From NCBI GenBank assembly GCA_042091495.1, contig JBELHJ010000002.1, positions 25,589 to 89,588 of the forward strand: a stretch of 64,000 bases of DNA, read 5' to 3'. The position numbers and the translations under genes were made by a program. Source of the DNA: JBELHJ01 sp042091495 (GTDB lineage Bacteria; Bacteroidota; Bacteroidia; Flavobacteriales; Flavobacteriaceae). The notes beneath the pieces were generated by a model. It was not told where the DNA came from. It saw only the letters and a list, made by a program, of their open reading frames with translations, and made no database searches. Of the stretch, positions 1 through 9,015 are shown piece after piece (within the stretch, counting starts at the first letter, position 1; each line of letters starts with the position of its first letter).

Positions 1-474
1 TTTAGCCAAGGCTATGCGATTACCAAATTCAAAAATTTAGATTCAATGGGTAATCCTGGTAGTGATACTGAAGGCAACTTTGTGGATACTGATTTCCCTA
101 TGTTCCGTTTATCTGACGTATACCTAATGTATGCTGAAGCGGTACTTAGAGGTGGCGGTGGAAGCCTTGGAGATGCCGTAAATTACATCAATACACTAAG
201 AGAGAGAGCTTACAGTAGCACTGTAGGTAATATTTCTGGTGGTGATGTAGATCTAGATTTCATCTTAGATGAGCGAGCTAGAGAATTGTATTGGGAAGCG
301 CACCGAAGAACTGATTTGATTCGCTTTGGTCAATTCTCAGATCAAGGTATTTGGCCTTGGAAAGGTAATGTACCTCAGGGAAAAACTACAGAAGCATATA
401 GGGATTTAATGCCTATACCCTCTTCTGATCTTGGTGTAAATACCAATCTTAAACAAAACGAAGGATACAACTAA
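1..474 (+). CDS. SusD/RagB-family nutrient-binding outer membrane lipoprotein, C-terminal part (5' end outside window)
   Basis: The reading frame is open from the first base, so this is the last 157 residues of a longer protein and the first internal ATG (46) is not the true start. The segment around residues 35-50 of the fragment (FRLSDVYLMYAEAVLR) followed by an asparagine-rearrangement helix, the NTLRERAY stretch and the DERARELYWE-HRRTDLIRFG block are the standard C-terminal signature of SusD-like proteins, and the protein ends a short way after a proline-rich LMPIPSSDL stretch, as usual. SusD proteins sit on the cell surface and act as a lid on a SusC TonB-dependent transporter, binding oligosaccharide. 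The next gene (15 bases on) is SusE/F-like and then comes a GH13 amylase, so alpha-glucan is the likely substrate. The susC partner should lie just upstream of the window. Confidence 0.93.
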   Translation, partial: FSQGYAITKFKNLDSMGNPGSDTEGNFVDTDFPMFRLSDVYLMYAEAVLRGGGGSLGDAVNYINTLRERAYSSTVGNISGGDVDLDFILDERARELYWEAHRRTDLIRFGQFSDQGIWPWKGNVPQGKTTEAYRDLMPIPSSDLGVNTNLKQNEGYN

Positions 475-489
475 CAAAAACTTATAACA

Positions 490-1668
490 ATGAAACATAT
501 TAAATTTTTATACCTGATGTTAATAGCTTTGTTAAGCTTTAACGCCTGTGAAATGGACGATGATGTGGTCTTTAAAGCAAGTGCAGACGACTCTATTGCT
601 TTCACAAACACTTTTTTAACAGAATACGTTTTAACCCCTGCGGCTTCTGGAAATATTGGAGAACGCTTTACATGGAACTCAATTGATGTAGGCGTTCCTA
701 CTAACTTATCTTATGATTTAGAAAAATCCATTTCAGGAAACTTTGATACCGATGGCGCTACAATAGGAACTACTAGTGGTAATGAAATTGCAATTACTAT
801 AGGAGATATGTTAGGATTTGCAAACGAAGCGGGTCTTGATAACGATCCATCTACAGACAACCCAGATACTGGTGAAGTACATTTTAGAATCAAGGCCTAT
901 GCAGGAGACGGTGGTGTACCATCATACTCTGCTTCTCAAGCTTTGACTTTACACTTACCAGAAGAAAGCTCTAATAGTGCAATATGTGATAACGATCAAT
1001 TATTCCTTGTTGGAGCAGGTCTTCCATTTACTGGATGGGATTGGGCTTCGCCTTCAACTGTTATATGTAATGGAACTAATGTATACTCAGGAAATATCCA
1101 TTTAGATGCTAGTGGTGATGCAAACTTTAGATTCTTTACTACTGCAACAGATTGGGGTTCAGGATTAAATTATCCTTATTTTGAAGATGCTGGATTCACT
1201 ATTGATTCTAATTTTGAAAATGCAGGAGATGGTGATTCTAATTTCAAATTCCTTGGAACTTCTGGGTTCTACAACTTAACTGTAGATATGATTAATAAAA
1301 CCATCACACTATCAGATCCTTCGTCGTTAGGTAATTGTGACTATGACCAATTATGGGCCGTAGGTGCTGGTTTACCAGATGCCGGATGGGACTGGGCAAC
1401 TCCAGTTCAACTTATGTGTGAAGGAGATAATGTTTATCAAGGATTCTTAAATCTGGATGCTGACGGAGATGCTAACTTTAGATTCTTCACAACTGCTACA
1501 GATTGGGGCTCTGGATTAAACTATCCATATTTTGAAGATGCTGGCTTTACCATTGATTCTAATTTTGAAAATGCAGGAGATGGTGATTCCAATTTCAAAT
1601 TTATTGGAACTACTGGTGGTTATTTTATTAGTATTGATATGATCAATAAAACAATCACATTAGAGTAA
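490..1668 (+). CDS. SusE/SusF-like surface starch-binding lipoprotein with duplicated C-terminal domain
   Basis: A 392-residue lipoprotein. Residues 1-19 form a signal peptide and Cys20 is the likely lipidated residue; it is followed by E-M-D-D-D, an acidic run of the kind that serves as a surface-export signal in Bacteroidota lipoproteins. Residues about 25-155 resemble the SusE N-terminal domain. Two consecutive domains follow, each opening with CD.DQL..VGAGLP..GWDW (residues 166-282 and 283-392); they are nearly identical in their second halves. In the Sus system, SusE/F proteins carry starch-binding modules on the surface and keep glucan near the SusCD transporter. It lies 15 bases after susD and before a GH13 amylase, fitting one locus. 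Ligand specificity is inferred from family and context. Confidence 0.9.
   Translation: MKHIKFLYLMLIALLSFNACEMDDDVVFKASADDSIAFTNTFLTEYVLTPAASGNIGERFTWNSIDVGVPTNLSYDLEKSISGNFDTDGATIGTTSGNEIAITIGDMLGFANEAGLDNDPSTDNPDTGEVHFRIKAYAGDGGVPSYSASQALTLHLPEESSNSAICDNDQLFLVGAGLPFTGWDWASPSTVICNGTNVYSGNIHLDASGDANFRFFTTATDWGSGLNYPYFEDAGFTIDSNFENAGDGDSNFKFLGTSGFYNLTVDMINKTITLSDPSSLGNCDYDQLWAVGAGLPDAGWDWATPVQLMCEGDNVYQGFLNLDADGDANFRFFTTATDWGSGLNYPYFEDAGFTIDSNFENAGDGDSNFKFIGTTGGYFISIDMINKTITLE
985..1665 (+). repeat. Tandem 351-bp direct repeat inside the SusE/F-like gene
   Basis: The two copies start at 985 and 1336 (period 351 bp, 117 codons). Their second halves are very close at DNA level: 1201-1238 is identical to 1552-1589 over 38 bases, and the region from 1120 matches that from 1471 with mostly third-position changes. 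The encoded stretch from residue 211 (ANFRFF) matches residue 328 onward over about 44 residues without change. The first halves are more divergent, so the homogeneous part may reflect gene conversion rather than a single very recent duplication. Confidence 0.9.
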
Positions 1669-1686
1669 TTTGTTTTCATTAATTTT

Positions 1687-1720
1687 AAAGGGTTACAAAA
1701 TATTTTGTAACCCTTTTTTT
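1687..1720 (+). terminator. Rho-independent terminator after the susDE genes
   Basis: A perfect 24-base palindrome (1690-1713, GGGTTACAAAAT and its complement) is flanked by AAA and followed by a run of T's. It ends the transcript of the SusE/F-like gene just 12 bases before the amylase start, so the amylase is either read through or separately promoted. Confidence 0.85.
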
Positions 1721-1731
1721 AATTTTTTACC

Positions 1732-4575
1732 ATGAATAAAATTTATGTTTTTTTACTACTACTCACTAACTACACATTTTTTGCTCAAGTCACTACAAAC
1801 CCTTCTCCTATAGAAGTAGACCAGAGCGTTACTATAACATTAGACACAAACAGTACCGATACAGATTGTAACGGACTAAACGGCGTGTCTAAAGTTTATA
1901 TTCATACTGGAATTGGAGATGACTCTAGTGCATGGGGATTTGAAGTTATAGGAAACTGGGGACAAGACGACGGTGTTGGTGAAATGACCAACAACGGGGA
2001 CGGTACATTTTCAATAACGTTTATACCAAAAAACTATTTTAGTCTTACTAATACGCAAGCCTCAAGTGCTACTAAAATGGGTATGGTATTTAGAAGTGCC
2101 GATGGCTCCAAAGAACTAAAGGCTGATGGTTGTAGTGATTTTATTCTCAATGTTGGGGCATTTCAACTAAACACAATAGTCCCAGATAATCAATTAGATT
2201 ATGTGGTTTTATCTAGTAGTGCTACACAAATTATGGCACAAAACACCAATGGCAATGCAGATTATTCTCTAATAGCTAATGGGGTAACCGTAAATACTAG
2301 CAACGACACTAACTTTTATAATTATTTTTATTCAGGTATTACTGAAAATAAATTTTGTGAACTCAGAGTCACTCAAGGCGAAAATTCAATATCCAAGTTT
2401 TTCACCATCATAGCAAATCCAAATAAAACACCATCTGCTATTCCTAGCGGTATGGAAGATGGTATTAACTATCACAGTGGTGATCCTACAAAAGTTACTT
2501 TAGTATTAGATGCTAAAAACAAAGATTATATCTATGTGGCAGGAAGTTTCAACGATTGGAAACCTGACAATAATTATGCAATGACCAAAGATCCAAACTC
2601 TGATAAATTTTGGATAGAATTATCGGGATTGACTTCGGGGCAAATAGAGACTTTTCAATATTGGGTAGCTGCCAATACTGCAGTTACAGGGTCTCCTAAA
2701 TTAGTAAAAACTGCTGACCCCTACTCTACTTTGGTACTTTCACCATATGACGATTCTTATATACCTGAAACATCATATCCTAACATACCTGATTTTCCAG
2801 AGGGACAAGAACGTGAAGTTTCTGTAATACAAACTGGTAAAACCCCATATAATTGGCAGGTTACTAATTTTCAGAAGCCCGACAAAGAGGACCTAGTTAT
2901 TTATGAGTTACTAATTAGAGATTTTGATGCTGACCGCAATTATCAATCGGTTATAGATCGTATAGATTATTTCAAAGAACTCAATATTAATGCCATTCAA
3001 TTAATGCCAATAATGGAATACGAAGGCAACGAAAGCTGGGGTTACAATACAGCTTACCATATGGCGCTTGACAAGTATTATGGCACTGAGGATAAATTCA
3101 AGGAGTTAGTTGATCTGTGTCACCAAAATGGTATCGCAGTGATATTAGATTTAGCTTTAAATCATGCTTTTGGAAGAAATCCGTTAGTGAGAATGTGGAT
3201 GGATGACACCGATAAAAATGGATGGGGAGAACCCAGTTCTGAAAACCCTTATCTAAATGAAATTGCAAAACACAGTTACAGTGTAGGTAGTGATTTTAAT
3301 CATAGTAGCTCTAAAACCCAATATTACACGCAAAGAGTGGTTAAGCATTGGATTGAAGAATTTAAAATAGATGGTTTCAGATGGGATTTAACCAAAGGAT
3401 TTACTCAGAATTGTGAAAACAACGAGGGGTGCACTAACAGTTACCAACAAGACCGTGTTGACATTTTAAAAAGCTATGCCGACTACTCCTGGAGTTTGGA
3501 TGATTCCCATTATGTAATTTTTGAACATCTAGGTGCTGAAAACGAAGAAAAAGAATGGGCAAATTACAGACTTAATGAAGGTAAAGGCGTCATGATGTGG
3601 GGTAAGACTACTCAACAATACAACCAATTATCTATGGGATGGAGTCAAAACTCTAGTATCTCTTGGATTGGCCATAAAAGTAGGTCTCTATTTCAAGGCA
3701 TGCGCCTTTTAGGGTATGCTGAAAGTCATGACGAGGAACGTCTATTATATAATAACTCTATAAATGGAAATGCTTCTAATGGTTACGATACTAAAGACCT
3801 AAACACATCATTGGAACGTATGAATGCTATTGGTGCAGTTCTATTTTCAGTTCCAGGCCCAAAAATGATATGGCATTTTAGTGAACTAGGAATGAATCAA
3901 TCGTTATTCACTTGTAATAATGGTACTGTAGGTGATTGTAAATTAGATACCAAACCGCAACCCCAATGGAGTGAGAATTGGCTTGAAAATAGTAATAGGG
4001 TCGAAATATATAATAACTGGAGTCGCTTAATTGAACTAAAAACAAATTATGAAGTTTTTAAAGGTGATTATGACATCAACCAAACTGATCCTTTATTACC
4101 CAGGATTGCGGTATGGAATAATACTTTAGGAGCTAACGACTTAAAAAACGTTATTGTTATTGCAAACTTCGAACTCAGTGCCCAAACAGTAAATCCGTTT
4201 TTCACAAGTACTGGCACATGGTATGATCTTATGGATCCATCAGGAGAAACAACCATTCCGGGGACAACATCATCGATTACTCTCCAACCTGGAACATTTA
4301 GAATATTTGGAAATCAAAATGCTACATTAGGTGCTTCATTTAATGAATTAAAAAATGCAATAAAAATGTATCCTAATCCATCATCAGACCTAATTACGTT
4401 TAATCGCGATATTAGTCATTTGAATATTCTTGATTTGAGTGGTAAATTGGTTCTTAAAAAGACCAATTTGACAAAACTTAAGCCTGTAAATATAGCAGAC
4501 TTAAAAAATGGTATTTACATTGTAACTATTAAAAATAAAAACACTTCACAATCTATTAAACTTATCAAGCAGTAG
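1732..4575 (+). CDS. Secreted alpha-amylase-type GH13 glycoside hydrolase with T9SS type A sorting domain
   Basis: A 947-residue exported enzyme. Residues 1-18 are a signal peptide. An N-terminal beta-sandwich-like module (about 20-150) precedes an E-set/CBM48-like module (about 254-325, with AGSFNDW at 270-276), then a GH13 barrel from about residue 384. Catalytic region I is DLALNH (473-478); the nucleophile is Asp552 in GFRWD, the acid/base is Glu598 in VIFEH and the transition-state Asp is Asp667 in ESHDEE, so all catalytic residues are present. The tail (about 872-947) has MYPNPSSD and ends in KLIKQ, a type A sorting domain for the type IX secretion system. Together with the upstream SusD and SusE/F-like genes it should cleave alpha-glucan at the surface, as SusG does in Bacteroides. 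Neopullulanase-like specificity cannot be excluded. Confidence 0.93.
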   Translation: MNKIYVFLLLLTNYTFFAQVTTNPSPIEVDQSVTITLDTNSTDTDCNGLNGVSKVYIHTGIGDDSSAWGFEVIGNWGQDDGVGEMTNNGDGTFSITFIPKNYFSLTNTQASSATKMGMVFRSADGSKELKADGCSDFILNVGAFQLNTIVPDNQLDYVVLSSSATQIMAQNTNGNADYSLIANGVTVNTSNDTNFYNYFYSGITENKFCELRVTQGENSISKFFTIIANPNKTPSAIPSGMEDGINYHSGDPTKVTLVLDAKNKDYIYVAGSFNDWKPDNNYAMTKDPNSDKFWIELSGLTSGQIETFQYWVAANTAVTGSPKLVKTADPYSTLVLSPYDDSYIPETSYPNIPDFPEGQEREVSVIQTGKTPYNWQVTNFQKPDKEDLVIYELLIRDFDADRNYQSVIDRIDYFKELNINAIQLMPIMEYEGNESWGYNTAYHMALDKYYGTEDKFKELVDLCHQNGIAVILDLALNHAFGRNPLVRMWMDDTDKNGWGEPSSENPYLNEIAKHSYSVGSDFNHSSSKTQYYTQRVVKHWIEEFKIDGFRWDLTKGFTQNCENNEGCTNSYQQDRVDILKSYADYSWSLDDSHYVIFEHLGAENEEKEWANYRLNEGKGVMMWGKTTQQYNQLSMGWSQNSSISWIGHKSRSLFQGMRLLGYAESHDEERLLYNNSINGNASNGYDTKDLNTSLERMNAIGAVLFSVPGPKMIWHFSELGMNQSLFTCNNGTVGDCKLDTKPQPQWSENWLENSNRVEIYNNWSRLIELKTNYEVFKGDYDINQTDPLLPRIAVWNNTLGANDLKNVIVIANFELSAQTVNPFFTSTGTWYDLMDPSGETTIPGTTSSITLQPGTFRIFGNQNATLGASFNELKNAIKMYPNPSSDLITFNRDISHLNILDLSGKLVLKKTNLTKLKPVNIADLKNGIYIVTIKNKNTSQSIKLIKQ

Positions 4576-4598
4576 AATTTATTTAACTATAAATATTG

Positions 4599-4632
4599 AG
4601 CTCTGTATTAAATCATTAATACAGAGCTTTTT
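4599..4632 (+). terminator. Rho-independent terminator after the amylase gene
   Basis: AGCTCTGTATTA (4599-4610) pairs with TAATACAGAGCT (4617-4628) across a 6-base loop and runs into five T's. It closes the starch locus. Confidence 0.85.
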
Positions 4633-4656
4633 AGTTAAATGCATCATAAACTCAAT

Positions 4657-4684
4657 TTGTTTAAGTTTAAATAGCCTAAATTAG
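4657..4684 (+). promoter_or_regulatory. Possible Bacteroidota-type promoter for the amidohydrolase pair
   Basis: TTG at 4657 and TAAATTAG at 4677 (one mismatch to TAnnTTTG) are separated by 17 bases, 26 bases upstream of the ATG at 4710 and just after a terminator. The spacing is shorter than usual, so this is a weak call. Confidence 0.35.
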
Positions 4685-4709
4685 CTGACCCGAAAATTAA
4701 AATCATACT

Positions 4710-7676
4710 ATGAAAAGACTCATTAATTTGATGCTTTTGCTATTACTAGTTCATACAGCTAAAGCTCAAGATTATTTTCCAGAAAATGGCAGTGTTAAAA
4801 CTAAAAACACAACCGTTACAGCCATAACTAATAGTACAGTCTACGTAACCCCTGAGAAGGTCCTTAAAAATGCTACAATTCTTTTTCAAGAGGGTAAAAT
4901 TTTAAAGTATGGTAAACGTATCAAAATCCCCAAGAATGCCATAATAATAGATGGATCTGAAACATATATATATCCCTCTTTCATTGATTTAAATACCCAT
5001 TTTGGTATAGACAAGCCCAAAATAAAAAGTGGATCAACTCAATACCATGCCAGTAGAAATGGATACTATTGGAACGACCATATTAGACCTGAGCAATCAG
5101 CTTTAAAATATTATAAATTTGATTCAAAAAAAGCACAAACCCTTCTTGAAAACGGTATTGGTATTGTAAATACCCACATACCAGATGGCGTTATTAGAGG
5201 AACATCTGCTTTAATTACTCTTGATTTAAAAGGTAATAATGCCTCTCAAATAATTAATGATGCGTCTGCTCAATTTTTATCTCTTAATAGAAGTGTTCAA
5301 ACCAATCAAGCATACCCCAGTTCTATAATGGGAAGTGTGGCTTTAATTAAACAATTCTATATTGATGCTGAATGGTATCAAACAAATGAAAATGCAACTA
5401 CAGATTTAGCTATTGAAGCTTACAATAAAAACTATAATTTACCTCAAATTTTTCTTGCAAAAAGTAAGGATAATTGTTTAAGAGCTGCCCAAATAGCTAA
5501 CGCCTACAATATGGATTATATCCTAATGGCTGGTGGTGATGAATATGAACGTATAGATCAAATTAAACAAACAAATGCAAAGTTTATTCTACCCGTAGAT
5601 TTTCCAAAACCATATGATGCTGAAGATCCTTATTTGATTAAAAAAATTAGTTTAGGAGAAATGCGACAGTGGGCTCAAAAACCAGCTAATCCCAAACTTT
5701 TTAATGACAAAGAAATTCCATTTGCATTTACCATGTCTGGTCTTAAATCTGAAAAAGATTTTTTAACAAATATTAAAAAAGCAATTCACTACGGACTTCC
5801 AAAAACAGATGCCTTAAAAGCACTTACAACACATCCAGCAAAATTTATTAATAAGTCTCATCTAATCGGTTCATTAGAAGCGGGGCATTTAGCGAATTTT
5901 ATTATAGCCTCTGGGGATATTTTTGATGATGACACGGTTATTTATGAACATTGGATCAATGGACAGCCCCATATAATTCAAGATAGAAACACACCAGATT
6001 ATAGAGGAACTTACAGTTTTGAAATTGATAAAACCAATTTCACGTTAGATATATCTGGAACAAAACGCTCGCCATCTGCAAAAATTACTAGTGATTCAAT
6101 TACTTTAAAAAACACTTTGAAAGTCAAAGAGAATAATATAAATATAACTTTCAAATCAAAAGACTCCCTAAACCAGAGATACAATAGGGTTTCAGCATCT
6201 TTAAATGGTGGAAATTTAGAGGGAAATCTTGTTGATACTGAAGGAAATATTTTTCAATTTATGGGCAATAAACTTAAAGATTTTGAAGCTCCTGAAAAAA
6301 AGGAAAAAGAAAAACAAACTGCACCTTACCTTGCCAAAATCACTTATCCAAACAAAGCATTTGGTTTTGATAAGCTCCCTGAGTCTCAAATTCTATTAAT
6401 TAAAAATGCAACCATTTGGACAAACGAAGAAGAAGGCATCTTGTATGAAACAGACCTTATTGTTAAAGATTGGAAAATTAATGCAATTGGAAAAAATTTA
6501 AAGGCACCTGGAGCTAAAGTAATTGACGCTAAGGGTAAACATTTGACTCCTGGAATTATCGATGAACATTCACATATAGCTGCGGCCTCAATTAATGAAG
6601 GTGGACATAACTCATCTGCGGAGGTAAGTATTTTAGATGTTATTGAAGATCATGACATTAACATTTACAGAAATTTATCAGGAGGAGTTACAACCATTCA
6701 AATCTTACACGGATCAGCAAACCCCATTGGAGGACAATCTGCAATAATTAAGCTGAAATGGGGAGAACAAGCAGAAAACTTGAAATATAAAAATGCTCCT
6801 AAATTTATAAAATTTGCGCTTGGAGAAAATGTTAAACAATCCAATTGGGGTGGAAGAACACGTTTTCCTCAAACCAGAATGGGTGTTGAGCAATTGTATG
6901 TTGATTATTTTACCAGAGCCAAAAACTATGATGAAATTAAGAAAAGTGGCGCTGATTATAGAAAAGACATTGAAATGGAAGTTATTGCTGAAATTTTAAA
7001 TAAAGAACGTTTCATTTCTTGCCACTCTTATGTTCAGAGTGAAATTAATATGTTAATGAAAGTTGCTGAAAAATTTAACTTTAACATTAATACATTCACA
7101 CACATCCTTGAAGGTTACAAAGTTGCCGATAAAATGAAAGCTCACGGTGCTGGTGGATCAACTTTTAGTGATTGGTGGGCCTATAAATATGAAGTTAATG
7201 ATGCTATCCCGTATAACGCTGCAATAATGCACAATAACGGGGTGTTAACAGCAATTAACAGTGATGATGCAGAAATGGCAAGACGACTTAACCAAGAAGC
7301 AGCAAAGTCAATTAAATATGGTGGTGTTTCAGATGAAGACGCATTAAAATTTGTAACACTTAATCCTGCAAAGCTTCTTCATATAGATGATAAGGTTGGT
7401 AGTATAAAAATTGGCAAAGATGCAGACTTGGTAATTTGGTCTGACCACCCACTGTCTGTTTATGCTAAGGCTGAAAAAACAATTATTGAGGGAACTGTTT
7501 ATTTTGATTTAGAAACACATGAAAAATTAAAATCAGCTAACCGTAAAGAAAAAAATATTTTGATCAACAAGATGTTATTAGAAAAACAAGGAGGAAGTGC
7601 AACACGACCTGTTAGTACAAAAAAACCTCATCTGAAACACTGTGACTTTGAAAATCATGAATTCATCAACAACTAG
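4710..7676 (+). CDS. Secreted two-domain amidohydrolase-family protein
   Basis: A 988-residue exported protein (signal peptide 1-19, cleavage after AKA). It contains two amidohydrolase-like halves. The first (about 30-440) keeps the composite-sheet start and the ALTTHPAKF...GSLEAGHLANF ending but its expected H-x-H metal site reads LNTHFG, so it looks degenerate. The second (about 565-955) has a full site: H620-S-H622 in IDEHSHI, a later His at 772 (SCHSY), HILEG and the Asp pair in NSDDAEM, and ends with LNPAKLLHIDDKVGSIKIGKDADLVIW as in imidazolonepropionase/dihydroorotase-like enzymes. The substrate is unknown; periplasmic location follows from the signal peptide. The next gene, 4 bases on, is a paralogue-like partner, so the two are probably co-transcribed and may act together. 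Confidence 0.85.
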   Translation: MKRLINLMLLLLLVHTAKAQDYFPENGSVKTKNTTVTAITNSTVYVTPEKVLKNATILFQEGKILKYGKRIKIPKNAIIIDGSETYIYPSFIDLNTHFGIDKPKIKSGSTQYHASRNGYYWNDHIRPEQSALKYYKFDSKKAQTLLENGIGIVNTHIPDGVIRGTSALITLDLKGNNASQIINDASAQFLSLNRSVQTNQAYPSSIMGSVALIKQFYIDAEWYQTNENATTDLAIEAYNKNYNLPQIFLAKSKDNCLRAAQIANAYNMDYILMAGGDEYERIDQIKQTNAKFILPVDFPKPYDAEDPYLIKKISLGEMRQWAQKPANPKLFNDKEIPFAFTMSGLKSEKDFLTNIKKAIHYGLPKTDALKALTTHPAKFINKSHLIGSLEAGHLANFIIASGDIFDDDTVIYEHWINGQPHIIQDRNTPDYRGTYSFEIDKTNFTLDISGTKRSPSAKITSDSITLKNTLKVKENNINITFKSKDSLNQRYNRVSASLNGGNLEGNLVDTEGNIFQFMGNKLKDFEAPEKKEKEKQTAPYLAKITYPNKAFGFDKLPESQILLIKNATIWTNEEEGILYETDLIVKDWKINAIGKNLKAPGAKVIDAKGKHLTPGIIDEHSHIAAASINEGGHNSSAEVSILDVIEDHDINIYRNLSGGVTTIQILHGSANPIGGQSAIIKLKWGEQAENLKYKNAPKFIKFALGENVKQSNWGGRTRFPQTRMGVEQLYVDYFTRAKNYDEIKKSGADYRKDIEMEVIAEILNKERFISCHSYVQSEINMLMKVAEKFNFNINTFTHILEGYKVADKMKAHGAGGSTFSDWWAYKYEVNDAIPYNAAIMHNNGVLTAINSDDAEMARRLNQEAAKSIKYGGVSDEDALKFVTLNPAKLLHIDDKVGSIKIGKDADLVIWSDHPLSVYAKAEKTIIEGTVYFDLETHEKLKSANRKEKNILINKMLLEKQGGSATRPVSTKKPHLKHCDFENHEFINN

Positions 7677-7680
7677 TACT

Positions 7681-8979
7681 ATGAAAAAAATAATAATCTC
7701 TATTATTTGCTTGAATCTTTATTTTGGTTTTTCTCAACAAACTCCAGCTGAAGATCAAAATAAAACCATTGCTATAGTTGGGGGAACAACCCATGTTGGA
7801 AATGGAAATACAATTGAAAATAGTGCAATCATTTTTAAAGATGGTAAAATCACATTAATTGCAGATATGGCAACAATTAGAATTGATATGCGTGACATGC
7901 AAGTTATTGATGCTGGTGGAAAACATATTTACCCTGGTTTTATTGTTCCAAATAGCACACTTGGTTTAGTAGAAATTGATGCGGTAAGAGCATCTGATGA
8001 TGAACGTGAAATAGGAACAATGAACCCACATATTAGAAGCATTATTGCTTATAATGCTGAATCTAAAGTTGTTGAATCAATGAGACCTAATGGTGTGCTT
8101 ATGGGGCAAATTACTCCCAGAGGAGGACGAATTTCAGGAACGTCATCTATTGTACAATTCGATGCCTGGAATTGGGAAGATGCTTTAATTAAAGAAAATG
8201 ATGGCATCCATATAAATTGGCCTAACACTTTTGTAAGAGGTAGATGGTGGATGGGGGAAAGTGATGATTTAAAACCAAATAAATCATACAGTAAACAAGT
8301 AGAGGCCTTGAATCAATTTATTATTAGTGCTAAAGCACATAATACAAAACCAACTTCATCACACTTGCCTTTTGAAGCTATGAAATTGGTAATTGATAAA
8401 TCTAGTCGTTTATTTTTTCATGTCAACGATGAAAAAGGCATCAAAGATGTCATTCATTTTGCAAAAAAACATGACTTAGGGTCAGTTACCATTGTTGGAG
8501 CAGCAGAATCACACTTGGTAAAAGAAGTACTAAAGAAAAATAATATTTCTGTATTATTAAGAAGAGTTCATTCACTACCAGTAAATGAAGACGATTCCGT
8601 AGATTTACCATTTGTAACTGCTAAAATTTTAGATGATGCTGGGGTACTAGTTGGTCTAGAAACTTCAGGTGACATGGAGCGAATGAATTCGAGAAACCTC
8701 CCTTTTTATGCTGGTACGGTTGCGGCTCATGGTGTTGATAAAGAAAACGCATTGAGAATGATAACTCTAAATACAGCAAAAATATTAGGAATAGATAAAA
8801 CATATGGTAGTATTGAAACTGGAAAACAAGCTACGTTATTTATATCTGATGGGGATGCCCTAGACATGAGAACTAATAAAGTATCTCATGCCTTTATAGA
8901 TGGTAGACAAATTTCACTAAAAACACATCAAACTCAACTTTGGAAAAAATATTCAAATAAGTTTAAGGCTAAAAAATAA
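7681..8979 (+). CDS. Secreted amidohydrolase-like protein, metal site apparently degenerate
   Basis: The ATG at 7681 is preferred over one at 7642 because it puts a signal peptide (MKKIIISIICLNLYFGFSQ) at the very N-terminus and avoids overlap with the upstream gene. The 432-residue product has the amidohydrolase start (GKHIYPGFI) and the typical end (NTAKILGIDKTYGSIETGKQATLFI), but where active enzymes have H-x-H it reads VPNSTLG. It resembles the first half of the preceding protein. Such pairs recur in Bacteroidota; the function is not known to me. It could be a regulatory or structural partner of the 4710-7676 product rather than an enzyme. Confidence 0.8.
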   Translation: MKKIIISIICLNLYFGFSQQTPAEDQNKTIAIVGGTTHVGNGNTIENSAIIFKDGKITLIADMATIRIDMRDMQVIDAGGKHIYPGFIVPNSTLGLVEIDAVRASDDEREIGTMNPHIRSIIAYNAESKVVESMRPNGVLMGQITPRGGRISGTSSIVQFDAWNWEDALIKENDGIHINWPNTFVRGRWWMGESDDLKPNKSYSKQVEALNQFIISAKAHNTKPTSSHLPFEAMKLVIDKSSRLFFHVNDEKGIKDVIHFAKKHDLGSVTIVGAAESHLVKEVLKKNNISVLLRRVHSLPVNEDDSVDLPFVTAKILDDAGVLVGLETSGDMERMNSRNLPFYAGTVAAHGVDKENALRMITLNTAKILGIDKTYGSIETGKQATLFISDGDALDMRTNKVSHAFIDGRQISLKTHQTQLWKKYSNKFKAKK

Positions 8980-9001
8980 ATAAATTGTTAGGGTTTTGAT
9001 G

Positions 9002-9009
9002 TATTTTTG
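9002..9009 (+). promoter_or_regulatory. -7 box TATTTTTG just upstream of the RNA methyltransferase gene
   Basis: A perfect TAnnTTTG match ends 6 bases before the ATG at 9016, so transcription from it would begin at about the start codon. No TTG lies at the usual distance; a TTG sits 14 bases upstream only. Confidence 0.35.
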
Positions 9010-9015
9010 AACCTA

